Positions 1 through 6,822 are shown, counted from the stretch's first letter. The stretch is DNA of 8,134 bases from Dehalococcoidia bacterium (GCA_012270525.1 JAAXIE010000316.1:1-8134), one strand, 5' to 3'. Program-made: numbers and translations. The notes: generated by a model from the sequence alone, not told the origin.

Positions 1-106
1 ACCCTACCGGCGAAGCGATAGGGGGGGCAGATGCTTAAAATATCAGAATTGAGGCGGCATGTCAACCTCGCATAAGGGCGCACGAGGACACTTGGCCTGC
101 CGTTTC

Positions 107-136
107 TTGACACCCTTGATTCCCCGTACCTACCAT
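107..136 (+). promoter_or_regulatory. Sigma-70-type promoter for the flavin oxidoreductase gene
   Basis: A perfect -35 hexamer TTGACA (107-112) is followed after 18 bp by TACCAT (131-136), a 4/6 match to the -10 consensus. Transcription would start near 143, leaving about 45 nt of leader before the ATG at 188. The promoter lies inside the in-frame upstream extension of the gene, which argues against a start at 59. Seen by eye only; no transcript data. Confidence 0.5.
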
Positions 137-174
137 GGGCCACCTTCTCCGAGCCATTGGCAACCGGAGTCAGC

Positions 175-180
175 AGGGGG
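175..180 (+). promoter_or_regulatory. Ribosome binding site fixing the start at 188
   Basis: AGGGGG lies 7 nt before the ATG at 188. The same frame is open back to an ATG at 59, but that ATG has no better ribosome binding site, and the residues it would add do not resemble this family. This site supports 188 as the true start. Confidence 0.6.
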
Positions 181-187
181 AAGATTC

Positions 188-1279
188 ATGAATCTGGGCC
201 TGTTCATGATGCCGTTGCATCCGCCTCACCGTTCCATCGCCGATTCTTATGACCGGGACTTGGAGCTCATCGCACTCGGCGACAGGTTGGGTTACCGCGA
301 GTGCTGGGTGGGCGAGCACATCACAGAACGGTGGGAGACCGCCCCTTCCCCGGAACTGCTCATCGCCAAAGCCCTCGCGATGACCGAGCAGATCGTGCTG
401 GGAACCGGCGTCACCCTGCTTTCGGTGCATCATCCCGCCGAGGTAGCCCACAGGATTGCCATGCTGGACCATCTGGCGAGGGGCCGCTTCTACTGGGGCA
501 TAGGCATACGCGCCCTGACTACCGACCTTTCGCTGTTCGGCATCGACTCATCCGACCCGGCGGCGGTGGCGGAACGCTCTCGTGAGGCCCTACAGGTCAT
601 CCTCAGCATGTGGCAGGCGGAGAATGGGCAGTACGACTTCGAGGGCAAGTATTTCCAGGTGCACGCAACCCGTGGCGCACCGGAGTTGGAACGCTACCTC
701 TATATGAAACCGTACCAGTTGCCGCATCCCCCCATCGGGGTTGCATCCACCTCACCGGGCTCGGAAACGATACGCATCGCTGGAGAGCGGGGCTGGATAC
801 CTATGAGCAGTTCAAACCTGCTGGAGCGGGACCTCTTCCGCCACTGGGAGTTGATTCGCGAGGGGGCTGAGGCCTCGGGCTTGCCGCCGCAGAGGGCGCG
901 CTGGCGCATCGCCCGGGATGTCTACGTGTCGGAGTCGGACCAGCAGGCCCATGAAGAGGCGGCCGAGGTGTTGAGCAAGCCCTTCGTCATGCACCAGAAG
1001 CCCAACATCATGGCCCAAGGTCGCCTGTTCGCTCTGAAAGAAGACATCGAGATGACCGACGACGATGTGACGCCGGAATACATGATGGACCATGCATGGA
1101 TAGTGGGCGGCCCCGAAACGGTGGCATCTCGACTGCGCCACCTGTACCACCAGGTGGGTGGCTTCGGCACCCTGCTGGCGATCACCCACGATCCCGACGA
1201 CCACGGCTTGGAGCAACGCTCCCTGCGCCTCCTGGCCGAGGAGGTGGCTCCCCGCCTCGCCGACCTCACCGGTGAGTAG
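188..1279 (+). CDS. Luciferase-like (LLM class) flavin-dependent oxidoreductase
   Basis: A 363-residue TIM-barrel monooxygenase of the bacterial luciferase family, which uses reduced flavin (most likely FMN; F420 cannot be excluded) and O2 to oxidise an organic substrate in the cytoplasm. The N-terminus MNLGLFMMPLHPPHR is typical of the family. W40-VGEH around residues 40-44 matches the flavin-side loop, and residues 71-106 give the familiar G-T-G-V, HHP (81-83), LDHL-x-x-GR and GIG run. PEYMMDHAWIVGG followed by PETVASRL (296-315) is the usual C-terminal signature. The length is normal. The start at 188 is chosen for its AGGGGG site and family-like first residues. The gene has its own promoter and stands 133 bp before the thiolase/DUF35 pair on the same strand, which suggests but does not prove a shared catabolic pathway. 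The substrate cannot be read from sequence. Confidence 0.93.
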   Translation: MNLGLFMMPLHPPHRSIADSYDRDLELIALGDRLGYRECWVGEHITERWETAPSPELLIAKALAMTEQIVLGTGVTLLSVHHPAEVAHRIAMLDHLARGRFYWGIGIRALTTDLSLFGIDSSDPAAVAERSREALQVILSMWQAENGQYDFEGKYFQVHATRGAPELERYLYMKPYQLPHPPIGVASTSPGSETIRIAGERGWIPMSSSNLLERDLFRHWELIREGAEASGLPPQRARWRIARDVYVSESDQQAHEEAAEVLSKPFVMHQKPNIMAQGRLFALKEDIEMTDDDVTPEYMMDHAWIVGGPETVASRLRHLYHQVGGFGTLLAITHDPDDHGLEQRSLRLLAEEVAPRLADLTGE

Positions 1280-1294
1280 GCCCCTGTGACACGG

Positions 1295-1309
1295 GCCTTG
1301 GGCCAAGGC
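1295..1309. repeat. 15-bp perfect palindrome between the oxidoreductase and thiolase genes
   Basis: GCCTTGG-G-CCAAGGC has 7-bp arms around a single central base. It begins 16 nt after the oxidoreductase stop. GCCTTG occurs again at 1327-1332, overlapping the -35 hexamer of the next promoter. It could be a regulator site upstream of the thiolase promoter or a small hairpin; it has no T-run, so an intrinsic terminator is unlikely. GCCTTG is common in this genome's coding DNA, so chance is possible. Confidence 0.35.
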
Positions 1310-1329
1310 ATCCGGGCATCGTGGGTGCC

Positions 1330-1358
1330 TTGACACTCCATAGGGGGCCGCCTACGAT
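1330..1358 (+). promoter_or_regulatory. Sigma-70-type promoter for the thiolase-DUF35 operon
   Basis: TTGACA (1330-1335) and TACGAT (1353-1358) are separated by the optimal 17 bp. The -35 is perfect and the -10 matches 4/6. The predicted start near 1365 gives a leader of about 48 nt to the GTG at 1413. It closely resembles the promoter at 107-136 (TTGACA with TACCAT), so the two transcription units may share a sigma factor and strength. Confidence 0.6.
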
Positions 1359-1399
1359 GGCGTCGCTTCAGGGCTGGTCCTATGAAGGCTTGTCGGAAC

Positions 1400-1405
1400 G
1401 GAGGT
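1400..1405 (+). promoter_or_regulatory. Ribosome binding site for a GTG start
   Basis: GGAGGT, an almost complete Shine-Dalgarno sequence, lies 7 nt before the GTG at 1413. No in-frame ATG precedes the conserved thiolase N-terminus at a useful position, so this site decides in favour of the GTG. Confidence 0.75.
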
Positions 1406-1412
1406 AGGCACT

Positions 1413-2594
1413 GTGGCTGGTTCTAGCAGGGGGGCTGCTATCGTCGGCATCCACGAGCACGTCACCCGCTATGCTCCCGACAAGAGCGAGATGCAGATCC
1501 ATGCCGAATGCGCTATCTCTGCGCTGCAGGATGCTGGTCTGTCCAAGGGGGACGTCGACGGGCTGTTTACCGCCAGCATGGGTCGCATGAGCGGCCTGGC
1601 GTTGGCCGACTATCTGGACATGTACCCCAAGGTTGCGGACAACACCAACGTGGGGGGAGCATCCTTCGAGTTCCACTTGGCCCATGCCCTCAGTGCCATC
1701 GTTTCCGGACGCATCAACTGCGCCCTCATTACCTACGGCTCTGTGTCCCGTTCGGGAGGCGATGCCGTTGGTACCGGTGGAGCATCGCGACCGGGCAGGG
1801 CACCGGTTCTTGACCCCATCCCGGACAGCTTCGAGGAGGTGTACGGGTTCACCACCGTGGGCTTGTACGCCATGATCGCGCAACGGCATATGCATATGTA
1901 TGGCACCACGTCGGAGCAGTTGGCCGAGGTCTCGGTGGCCATGCGAAGCCATGCCTCCATGAATCCCTATGCCATGTTCCGTGACCCGATCACGGTGCAG
2001 GACGTGGTGAACTCACGCATCATAAGCTCGCCCCTCCATCTGCTGGACTGCTGCATCATCAGCGACGGGGGCGGTGCGGTGGTGGTCGCTTCCCCGGACG
2101 TGGCCCGGAACTGCAAGCAGCGTCCCATCTGGATTTTGGGCGTCGGCGAGGCCTTGGCCCATCAGGGGGCGGGCAAGCGAGACTTGATCGAGATTGCCGC
2201 CAAGCAGAGCCATCCTCATGCTTTTGCCATGGCCGGAGTAAGCCATTCGGATATCGACATGGCCATGATCTATGACTCCTTCACCATCACCGTGGTGGAA
2301 ACGCTGGAGGACTTGGGTTTCTGCAAAAAAGGCGAGGGGGGCGACTTCGTTGGCGGTGGAAGGATAAGGTTGGGTGGCGAGTTACCCATCAACACCGATG
2401 GCGGAGGGTTGTCGTCCAACCACCCCGGCATGAGGGGGATCTTCTTGCTTCTGGAAGGCACACGCCAGTTGCGTCATGAGTTCGAGGGGGAGGCCAGGCA
2501 GGTGCCCAACTGCAACCTGGTCCTTTGCCATGGCACGGGTGGGACCATCGGTTCCAGGCATAGCGGTGGCACCGTCATACTGGGGAGGGACTAG
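1413..2594 (+). CDS. SCP2-thiolase-like protein lacking the nucleophilic cysteine (lipid-transfer/aldolase type)
   Basis: A 393-residue thiolase-fold protein. Residues 8-16 (AAIVGIHEH) begin the N-terminal half; 31-50 (AECAISALQDAGLSKGDVDG) match the thiolase helix. Residues 78-100 (TNVGGASFEFHLAHALSAIVSGR) occupy the nucleophile region, but there is no cysteine anywhere between C33 and C103, so classical ping-pong thiolysis is unlikely. The C-terminal half keeps IYDSFTITVVETLEDLG (286-302), a GHP-equivalent NHPG (336-339, with H337) and LCHGTGG (371-377). Non-cysteine relatives paired with DUF35 proteins include the steroid side-chain aldolase Ltp2, which performs retro-aldol cleavage of acyl-CoA substrates. 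The DUF35 gene follows after 2 nt, so a stable complex is expected. Start is the GTG at 1413. Aldolase activity is inference; acyl transfer or CoA-ester binding are alternatives. Confidence 0.9.
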   Translation: MAGSSRGAAIVGIHEHVTRYAPDKSEMQIHAECAISALQDAGLSKGDVDGLFTASMGRMSGLALADYLDMYPKVADNTNVGGASFEFHLAHALSAIVSGRINCALITYGSVSRSGGDAVGTGGASRPGRAPVLDPIPDSFEEVYGFTTVGLYAMIAQRHMHMYGTTSEQLAEVSVAMRSHASMNPYAMFRDPITVQDVVNSRIISSPLHLLDCCIISDGGGAVVVASPDVARNCKQRPIWILGVGEALAHQGAGKRDLIEIAAKQSHPHAFAMAGVSHSDIDMAMIYDSFTITVVETLEDLGFCKKGEGGDFVGGGRIRLGGELPINTDGGGLSSNHPGMRGIFLLLEGTRQLRHEFEGEARQVPNCNLVLCHGTGGTIGSRHSGGTVILGRD

Positions 2595-2596
2595 AG

Positions 2597-3010
2597 ATGC
2601 CTGACTGGAGCAAGCCGATGCCCACCATGTCGGGCGAGACCCGTCCCTATTGGGAAGCCTGCCGTCGTGGCCAGCTGCTCATCCAGCGGTGCGACAGTTG
2701 CAACGAGTACCAGTTCTACCCTCGTGGGGTTTGCGTCGCCTGCTTCACCCCTAACATCAAATGGGTGCAGGCCAGTGGCAAGGGAACGGTCTGGACGTTC
2801 ACCGTCACCCGGCAGAACCGGGCCCCAGGCTTCGCCGAGGACGTCCCCTACGTGCTGGCCCTGGTTGAGCTGGAAGAGGGCGTCAAGATGTTCACCAATA
2901 TCATCGACTGTCCTCCTGAAGACGTGCATATCGGCATGCCGGTCGAAGTTACCTTCAGGCGTGCCAGCGATACGATGAGCGTTCCCTATTTCCGACCGGC
3001 GTCGGGATAA
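2597..3010 (+). CDS. Zinc-ribbon / OB-fold protein (DUF35 family), partner of the thiolase
   Basis: A 137-residue two-domain protein. After a short helical lead (residues 14-25, ETRPYWEACRRG) comes a rubredoxin-like zinc ribbon with two CxxC knuckles, C32/C35 and C46/C49. An OB-fold follows (about 57-130), including the family-typical GTVWTFTVTRQN (63-74) and PYVLALVELEEGVKMFTNI (84-102). Length and architecture match stand-alone DUF35 proteins, which bind thiolase-fold enzymes and help form the CoA-substrate channel (known for archaeal acetoacetyl-CoA thiolase/HMG-CoA synthase and for Ltp2-ChsH2). The ATG lies 2 nt after the thiolase stop, with GGGGAGGGA at 2582-2590 as ribosome binding site, so the two are translationally coupled. 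All four zinc ligands are present. Confidence 0.92.
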   Translation: MPDWSKPMPTMSGETRPYWEACRRGQLLIQRCDSCNEYQFYPRGVCVACFTPNIKWVQASGKGTVWTFTVTRQNRAPGFAEDVPYVLALVELEEGVKMFTNIIDCPPEDVHIGMPVEVTFRRASDTMSVPYFRPASG

Positions 3011-3172
3011 TCACGCGGTCGGGTTCGGGACTTCCCGTTGCGCACCGTAGCCCTGCTGCTCAGCATGGACGGCTAGTTGATCGAAGGTCTCTCCAGCTGG
3101 GAATCCAGGGTGCCTTCGGGCCGGATGGGCTGCATGCATCTCGAGGAATGACACTGAGCTGAGGCTGGAACC

Positions 3173-3934
3173 ATGCAAATAGTTTGGATCACACTACTCG
3201 CGTTTGGCATCTTTGTGGCTCTGGCCCTGCTGGTTGGCGGTGCTTTCGTCCTGATCACACGGATCCGCAGCGGTAGCCCTCTGACCATCGACATGCGGGC
3301 ACTGGTACGAATCTACCTGTACGTGGGGATCATCGCTGGCCTGCTGGTGTTCACCCAAGGAGCCTCGGAACTCATCAAGGCTGGCGCGGCGGGCATCGCT
3401 GGTAACGACTTCAGCTATCAGCCGGTGAGGGTTGCACTGCCTGGTCCCGCCGAGGGCCGGGCTGAGCATCCCCTGGAGTTGGCAGACCGCAGCGACCTCT
3501 CCCCGGAACAACTGGAAGAACTCAGCGTCATCCTCGAAGAGAGACGCCAGCAGGATGCCAAGAACCAGGAGGAGCGAGACCGATTGGGTCGCGAGCGTGC
3601 TTTCGATGAGGGGTTGATAGAGGGCATCAGCTTCGCCATCATCGGGGCCCTCTTATGGGCGGCCCACATGGCGGGCAGGGCTATGACCGAGAGGCCTGAG
3701 GACAGGGCAGGACCGCTGAACCGCGTCTACCTCGTGCTCCTCACCGTGATCTTCGGCATAATCACCATCGTGAGCCTGCCTCAAGCGGTCTTCGAGACCC
3801 TGAGGTACGCGGTGCTGGACCCGGTCAGTCGGGACCACGAGCCGGGGGAGAAGCTGGCTCTTTCGATAACAGCCTTACCCATCTGGTTGATCTACCTTTG
3901 GTACACGATACGTTCGATACGTCGAGCTAGCTGA
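3173..3934 (+). CDS. Integral membrane protein of unknown function (possibly DUF5671-like)
   Basis: A 253-residue protein with five likely membrane segments: about 4-28, 45-66, 148-168, 182-203 and 228-248. Between segments 2 and 3 is a charged, helix-rich stretch (about 100-147), rich in Glu, Arg and Gln around LEERRQQDAKNQEERDRLGR, that could be a short coiled coil. The C-terminus ends in basic residues (IRSIRRAS), suggesting a cytoplasmic end. No catalytic motif is visible. The arrangement recalls DUF5671-type proteins, but I cannot confirm this. The start has only a weak ribosome binding site (GAGG, 3161-3164); an ATG at 3148 meets a stop after four codons. The alpha/beta hydrolase begins 16 nt downstream, so the two are probably co-transcribed. 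No clear promoter is seen in 3011-3172. Confidence 0.85.
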   Translation: MQIVWITLLAFGIFVALALLVGGAFVLITRIRSGSPLTIDMRALVRIYLYVGIIAGLLVFTQGASELIKAGAAGIAGNDFSYQPVRVALPGPAEGRAEHPLELADRSDLSPEQLEELSVILEERRQQDAKNQEERDRLGRERAFDEGLIEGISFAIIGALLWAAHMAGRAMTERPEDRAGPLNRVYLVLLTVIFGIITIVSLPQAVFETLRYAVLDPVSRDHEPGEKLALSITALPIWLIYLWYTIRSIRRAS

Positions 3935-3950
3935 AGACGCAAGAGGCCCG

Positions 3951-4697
3951 ATGGCCCTCGCTGTTTCTGCAGTTCTCTCGACTGAGGACAATGGCCGCCC
4001 TCCCTTGGTGCTGGTCCACGGGGCGGCCAATTCCGCCCGTGTCTGGGGTTTTTGGCAGACCTATCTGGCAGATCTCGGCTGGTCTTCCTACGCCCTCGAC
4101 CTGAGGGGCCATGGTGAGAGCCTTCCCGTAGACCTGTCGCATACCACCATGGAAGACTATGTTGATGACGTCTCCCGTGTGCTGTGCGAGCTTCGCCGTC
4201 CTGCGGTGGTGGCGGGTTGGAGCATGGGCGGTCTGGTGGCCATGATGGCAGCCGCCAAGGGAGGCTGGTCTGCCTGTATCGCCCTTGCTCCCAGTACCCC
4301 AGCGCGGGAAATGGACGCCAGCGTGGAGGTGCGTACGGGAGAGTTCGGCCCTGAAGAATACGGAATTACGAGCCCTAACCCCGATGAACAAAGGGGCATG
4401 TCGGATCTGGTACGGGAAGAGAGGCTCATCGCCCTCTCCTCCCTGAGCCGGGAGTCGCGCATGGCCCGGGACCAGCGTCGCAGGGGCATAGTCCTCGGTG
4501 CGCTTCCGTGTCCGTTGCTGTTGGTGACGGGCAGCCGTGACCGGGAGTGGCCCGCGCAACGGTACGATGATCTAGCCCTGCCAGCCGATCGCCTCACTAT
4601 GCAGGGGGCCACGCACTGGGGACTCGTGCTCAATCGCCTCGCCATTGGCCATGCGGCCCCGGAGGTTATCGCTTGGTTGGAGCGGAACGCCCTGTAG
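3951..4697 (+). CDS. Alpha/beta hydrolase
   Basis: A 248-residue serine hydrolase of the alpha/beta fold. LVHGAANSARVW (21-32) holds the oxyanion-hole HG motif. DLRGHGES (50-57) is the usual strand-4 turn. GWSMGG (89-94) is the nucleophile elbow with Ser91. Asp197 in TGSRDREW and His222 in GATHWG complete the triad. The cap region (about 118-180) is small and polar. The family includes esterases, thioesterases, C-C hydrolases and haloperoxidase-like enzymes; the substrate cannot be assigned. Start is the ATG at 3951 with AAGAGG at 3941-3946, 16 nt after the membrane-protein stop. It converges with the M16 protease gene, 103 nt away. A typical N-terminal secretion signal is absent, so it is probably cytoplasmic. 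Confidence 0.93.
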   Translation: MALAVSAVLSTEDNGRPPLVLVHGAANSARVWGFWQTYLADLGWSSYALDLRGHGESLPVDLSHTTMEDYVDDVSRVLCELRRPAVVAGWSMGGLVAMMAAAKGGWSACIALAPSTPAREMDASVEVRTGEFGPEEYGITSPNPDEQRGMSDLVREERLIALSSLSRESRMARDQRRRGIVLGALPCPLLLVTGSRDREWPAQRYDDLALPADRLTMQGATHWGLVLNRLAIGHAAPEVIAWLERNAL

Positions 4698-4800
4698 CGA
4701 GGGCACTGTGGTTAGCGACGCGAGCCGACGGCCAGATGAGGCGCACAGGGATAAGGAGCGTCCGGGCTGGGTATCTACAGGGATGGGGGGGCTCTGGGCC

Positions 4801-6063
4801 CTAGAGCTTGAGCAGCTTCTGGAAAGGACGCTCGCTGCGATAGGGACCTACTACCGAGAGGTTAAGGCGCTCCTGTGAGATTAATTCGTTGGCCAGCCGT
4901 TGCACGTCGTCGGAGGTCACCTGGCACAGCTTGTCGACCACCTGGTCCACGGAGCGCACCTGGCCCTGAAGTAGCTCCTGTCCTCCCAGCCACATGGCCA
5001 CGCTGCGAGTATCCTCCATCCGCAGTAGCAGCCGACCCTTGAACATCTCGCGGTTGCGCTCCAACTCGTCCTCGCCCACCCGGTCCCGCATGTGGTCCAA
5101 CTGCTCCATGATGGCGGTGACGGCGCGCTGGCCCTTGGGGGGTTCGGTGCCACAGGAGACCACCATGCATCCGGTGTCGCGGAAGAAATTCGCCGAGCTA
5201 TGCACGTCGTAGGCCAGGCTCTCCTTTTCACGCAGTTCCTGGAACAGGCGGCTGCTCATCCCGCCGCCGAGAATGGCGTTGAGCAGGTTCATGGCGTACC
5301 GGTCGGGGTGATCGAGGGGCACCCCGGGTAGCCCGACGCAGATGTAGGCTTGGTCCGTCCGGCGGTGCTCCAGGCGCACATTGGGCTGGCCGTTCCTCTC
5401 CTCCAAGGGGAGCCAGGAGCCAGCCTCACCCGGCTGCCATCCCCCGAAAGCGGGCACGATATGGTCCAGCACATCTTCATGCGTCAATTCACCGGCGGTG
5501 GCTATCACAGCATTGCCGGGAACATACTGGCGACACATGTATTCGTGAATCTCTTCCCGTTGCAGGGCGCGCACCGAGTCGATGCTGCCTCCGACGTCGC
5601 GTCCCATCGCTTGGTCGGGCCAGAGGGCCTCATCGATGAGGAGGTCGGCGCGGAAGCCGGGCTGGTCGTTGCTGGCGCGGAGTTCCTCGAGGATCACCTC
5701 CCGCTCCTTCTCCACTTCCACCGGGTCCAGTGTGGGGTAGAGGATCATGTCCGACAGTACGGATACGGCGCGGGGAAAGTGGTCGCGGGCGACCTTGACC
5801 CAGTAGACGGTCATCTCGCGGTCGGTGGAAGCGTTCATCATGCCTCCGACCCCCTCGATGGCCTCGCTGATATGCATGGCGGTGGGCCAGTCACGGGTGC
5901 CCTTGAAGGGCAGGTGCTCCAGGAAGTGGGAAAGGCCGGCCATGGCGTCGGTCTCATACCGGGAGCCTGCCCCGACGAAGACGGCAAGGGTCACGGAGCG
6001 GGTCTGTGGCATGGTGCAGGTGAGCACAGGCAGACCATTATCAAGGACGGTGCGTTCGTACAT
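4801..6063 (-). CDS. M16 family zinc metalloprotease (insulinase/YmxG-like)
   Basis: A 420-residue, two-lobe M16 peptidase of the short bacterial, mitochondrial-processing-peptidase-like type. The inverted zinc motif HFLEH (H46, E49, H50) is intact, and Glu126 in REVILEELRASNDQP sits about 76 residues later, the spacing expected for the third metal ligand. The N-terminus MYERTVLDNGLPVLTCTMPQ and VGAGSRYE (30-37) match the family closely. The second lobe has GGGMSSRLFQELREKESLAY (266-285), carrying the conserved Arg272/Tyr285 pair. No signal peptide is seen, so it is likely cytoplasmic, where relatives degrade short peptides. The ribosome binding site is poor (GGGGG just before the ATG). The gene follows the metallo-hydrolase by 107 nt on the same strand, separated by a strong hairpin, and may have its own weak -10 (TATAGT). 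It is a single complete subunit; some relatives pair with an inactive partner, which is not seen here. Confidence 0.95.
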   Translation of the reverse strand: MYERTVLDNGLPVLTCTMPQTRSVTLAVFVGAGSRYETDAMAGLSHFLEHLPFKGTRDWPTAMHISEAIEGVGGMMNASTDREMTVYWVKVARDHFPRAVSVLSDMILYPTLDPVEVEKEREVILEELRASNDQPGFRADLLIDEALWPDQAMGRDVGGSIDSVRALQREEIHEYMCRQYVPGNAVIATAGELTHEDVLDHIVPAFGGWQPGEAGSWLPLEERNGQPNVRLEHRRTDQAYICVGLPGVPLDHPDRYAMNLLNAILGGGMSSRLFQELREKESLAYDVHSSANFFRDTGCMVVSCGTEPPKGQRAVTAIMEQLDHMRDRVGEDELERNREMFKGRLLLRMEDTRSVAMWLGGQELLQGQVRSVDQVVDKLCQVTSDDVQRLANELISQERLNLSVVGPYRSERPFQKLLKL

Positions 6064-6092
6064 CGTGCCCCCGAAAGCCCTCGACGGGCCGG

Positions 6093-6098
6093 ACTATA
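6093..6098 (-). promoter_or_regulatory. Possible -10 element before the M16 protease
   Basis: On the minus strand TATAGT (5/6 to the consensus) lies about 30 nt upstream of the protease ATG. No -35 match is found 16-18 bp upstream; that position falls in the hairpin arm. If real, the protease has its own promoter, whose upstream element overlaps the inverted repeat. Confidence 0.25.
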
Positions 6099-6107
6099 TG
6101 TTGGTCA

Positions 6108-6152
6108 CCATGACATCGCGCCCTGCAATTTGAGCGGGCGCGATGTCGATGG
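6108..6152. repeat. Strong inverted repeat / hairpin between metallo-hydrolase and M16 protease genes
   Basis: GACATCGCGCCC (6112-6123) and GGGCGCGATGTC (6136-6147) are a perfect 12-bp inverted repeat with a 12-nt loop. Pairing continues outward as CCAT (6108-6111) with ATGG (6149-6152), leaving G6148 bulged. In the minus-strand transcript the hairpin begins 18 nt after the metallo-hydrolase stop, where a terminator would sit, but no T-run follows. It may be an atypical terminator, an mRNA-stabilising or processing hairpin between two co-transcribed genes, or a DNA operator near the protease promoter. Confidence 0.7.
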
Positions 6153-6170
6153 AGCGATTCATCCGGGGTT

Positions 6171-6815
6171 CTAACTGCCCAGCCAGCTGACGTCTCCGCA
6201 GAGGTCGGCGGGGTGGGGCTTGGAGTTGAAGATGGCGATCTGTTCCCGAGCGTCGCCGATGGTGGTGTCCAAGCCATGGCCGGGGTAGACCTGGGTGTCG
6301 TCCGGCAGGGGCATCAGCTTCTGCTCGATGCTCTCCTTGACCTGCAGGAAGAGCTCGGGTGCGCCGGTGCGACCCGGTCCACCGGGGAAGAGGGTATCGC
6401 CGGAGAACAGGTGCTTCCCGGTGAGGATGCAGATGGCTCCAGCAGTATGGCCCGGAGTGTGCAGGATTTGCAGCTTGGTGCTGCTCCCCAACTCGATGAC
6501 ATCGCCGTCGTTCAGGCGTTGTTCGGCGGGGGCAGGCATCTTGTGGGCATCGTCGGGGTGGACGAAGACGGGAACTCCGGGGGTGCCATCGCGCATTTCG
6601 TCCCAGCCGAGGGTATGGTCGCGGTGGCCGTGGGTGATGAGGATGCCCTTGACCTTGGTGGTCCCGACCTCGGCCAGCAGCTTCTCGGCCTCGTCGGGGG
6701 CGTCGATAATCACGCCCTCGCCGGACTCGGGGTCGGTGATGATGTACCCGTTGTTGTCGTAGGGCCCCATGTTGACCTTGACGATTCGGACCTCTCCGTC
6801 ATAGTGCAGTGACAT
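6171..6815 (-). CDS. Metallo-beta-lactamase-fold hydrolase (glyoxalase II-like)
   Basis: A 214-residue MBL-fold hydrolase with a complete binuclear metal site: THGHRDH (61-67, giving H62, H64, D66, H67), H123 in HTPGHTAG, D140 in FSGDTLF and H180 in YPGHG. The motif set and the tail after PGHG fit the short GloB/YcbL-like group, which hydrolyses thioesters such as S-lactoylglutathione or related thiol esters. The C-terminal substrate domain of classical glyoxalase II is absent, so the thiol partner is uncertain. The frame remains open far upstream, but the ATG at 6815 is chosen because AGGGAG lies 7 nt before it (6823-6828) and the first residues MSLHYDGEVRIVKVNMGPYDNNGYII suit the fold; upstream codons are antisense to the glycerate kinase. 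The gene diverges from the kinase and precedes the M16 protease. Confidence 0.93.
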   Translation of the reverse strand: MSLHYDGEVRIVKVNMGPYDNNGYIITDPESGEGVIIDAPDEAEKLLAEVGTTKVKGILITHGHRDHTLGWDEMRDGTPGVPVFVHPDDAHKMPAPAEQRLNDGDVIELGSSTKLQILHTPGHTAGAICILTGKHLFSGDTLFPGGPGRTGAPELFLQVKESIEQKLMPLPDDTQVYPGHGLDTTIGDAREQIAIFNSKPHPADLCGDVSWLGS

Positions 6816-6822
6816 GCTTCGT

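Noticed and set aside
1..58. Tail of an upstream gene
   Set aside because: Three plus-strand frames give short possible C-termini ending at 21, 38 and 52, with nothing to choose between them; no feature can be supported.
59..187. N-terminal extension of the flavin oxidoreductase from an ATG at 59
   Set aside because: The 43 extra residues look unlike the family, a TTGACA promoter lies inside the stretch, and the ATG at 188 has a good ribosome binding site followed by a typical family N-terminus.
1380..1952. Minus-strand open frame opposite the thiolase gene
   Set aside because: It is antisense to a motif-rich gene and would run through the thiolase promoter and start; no family resemblance.
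3026..3037. CGGGA-CT-TCCCG after the DUF35 gene as a terminator
   Set aside because: A 5-bp stem with a 2-nt loop and no T-run is too weak to support.
4791..4807. Hairpin GCTCT...AGAGC at the end of the M16 gene as a bidirectional terminator
   Set aside because: The stem is only 5-7 bp, it overlaps the protease stop codon, and no T-run follows on either strand.
5350..6174. Large plus-strand open frame opposite the M16 protease
   Set aside because: It is fully antisense to a gene with intact catalytic motifs; its protein is His/Gly/Val rich with no domain, and its end in the intergenic region is not supported by any motif.
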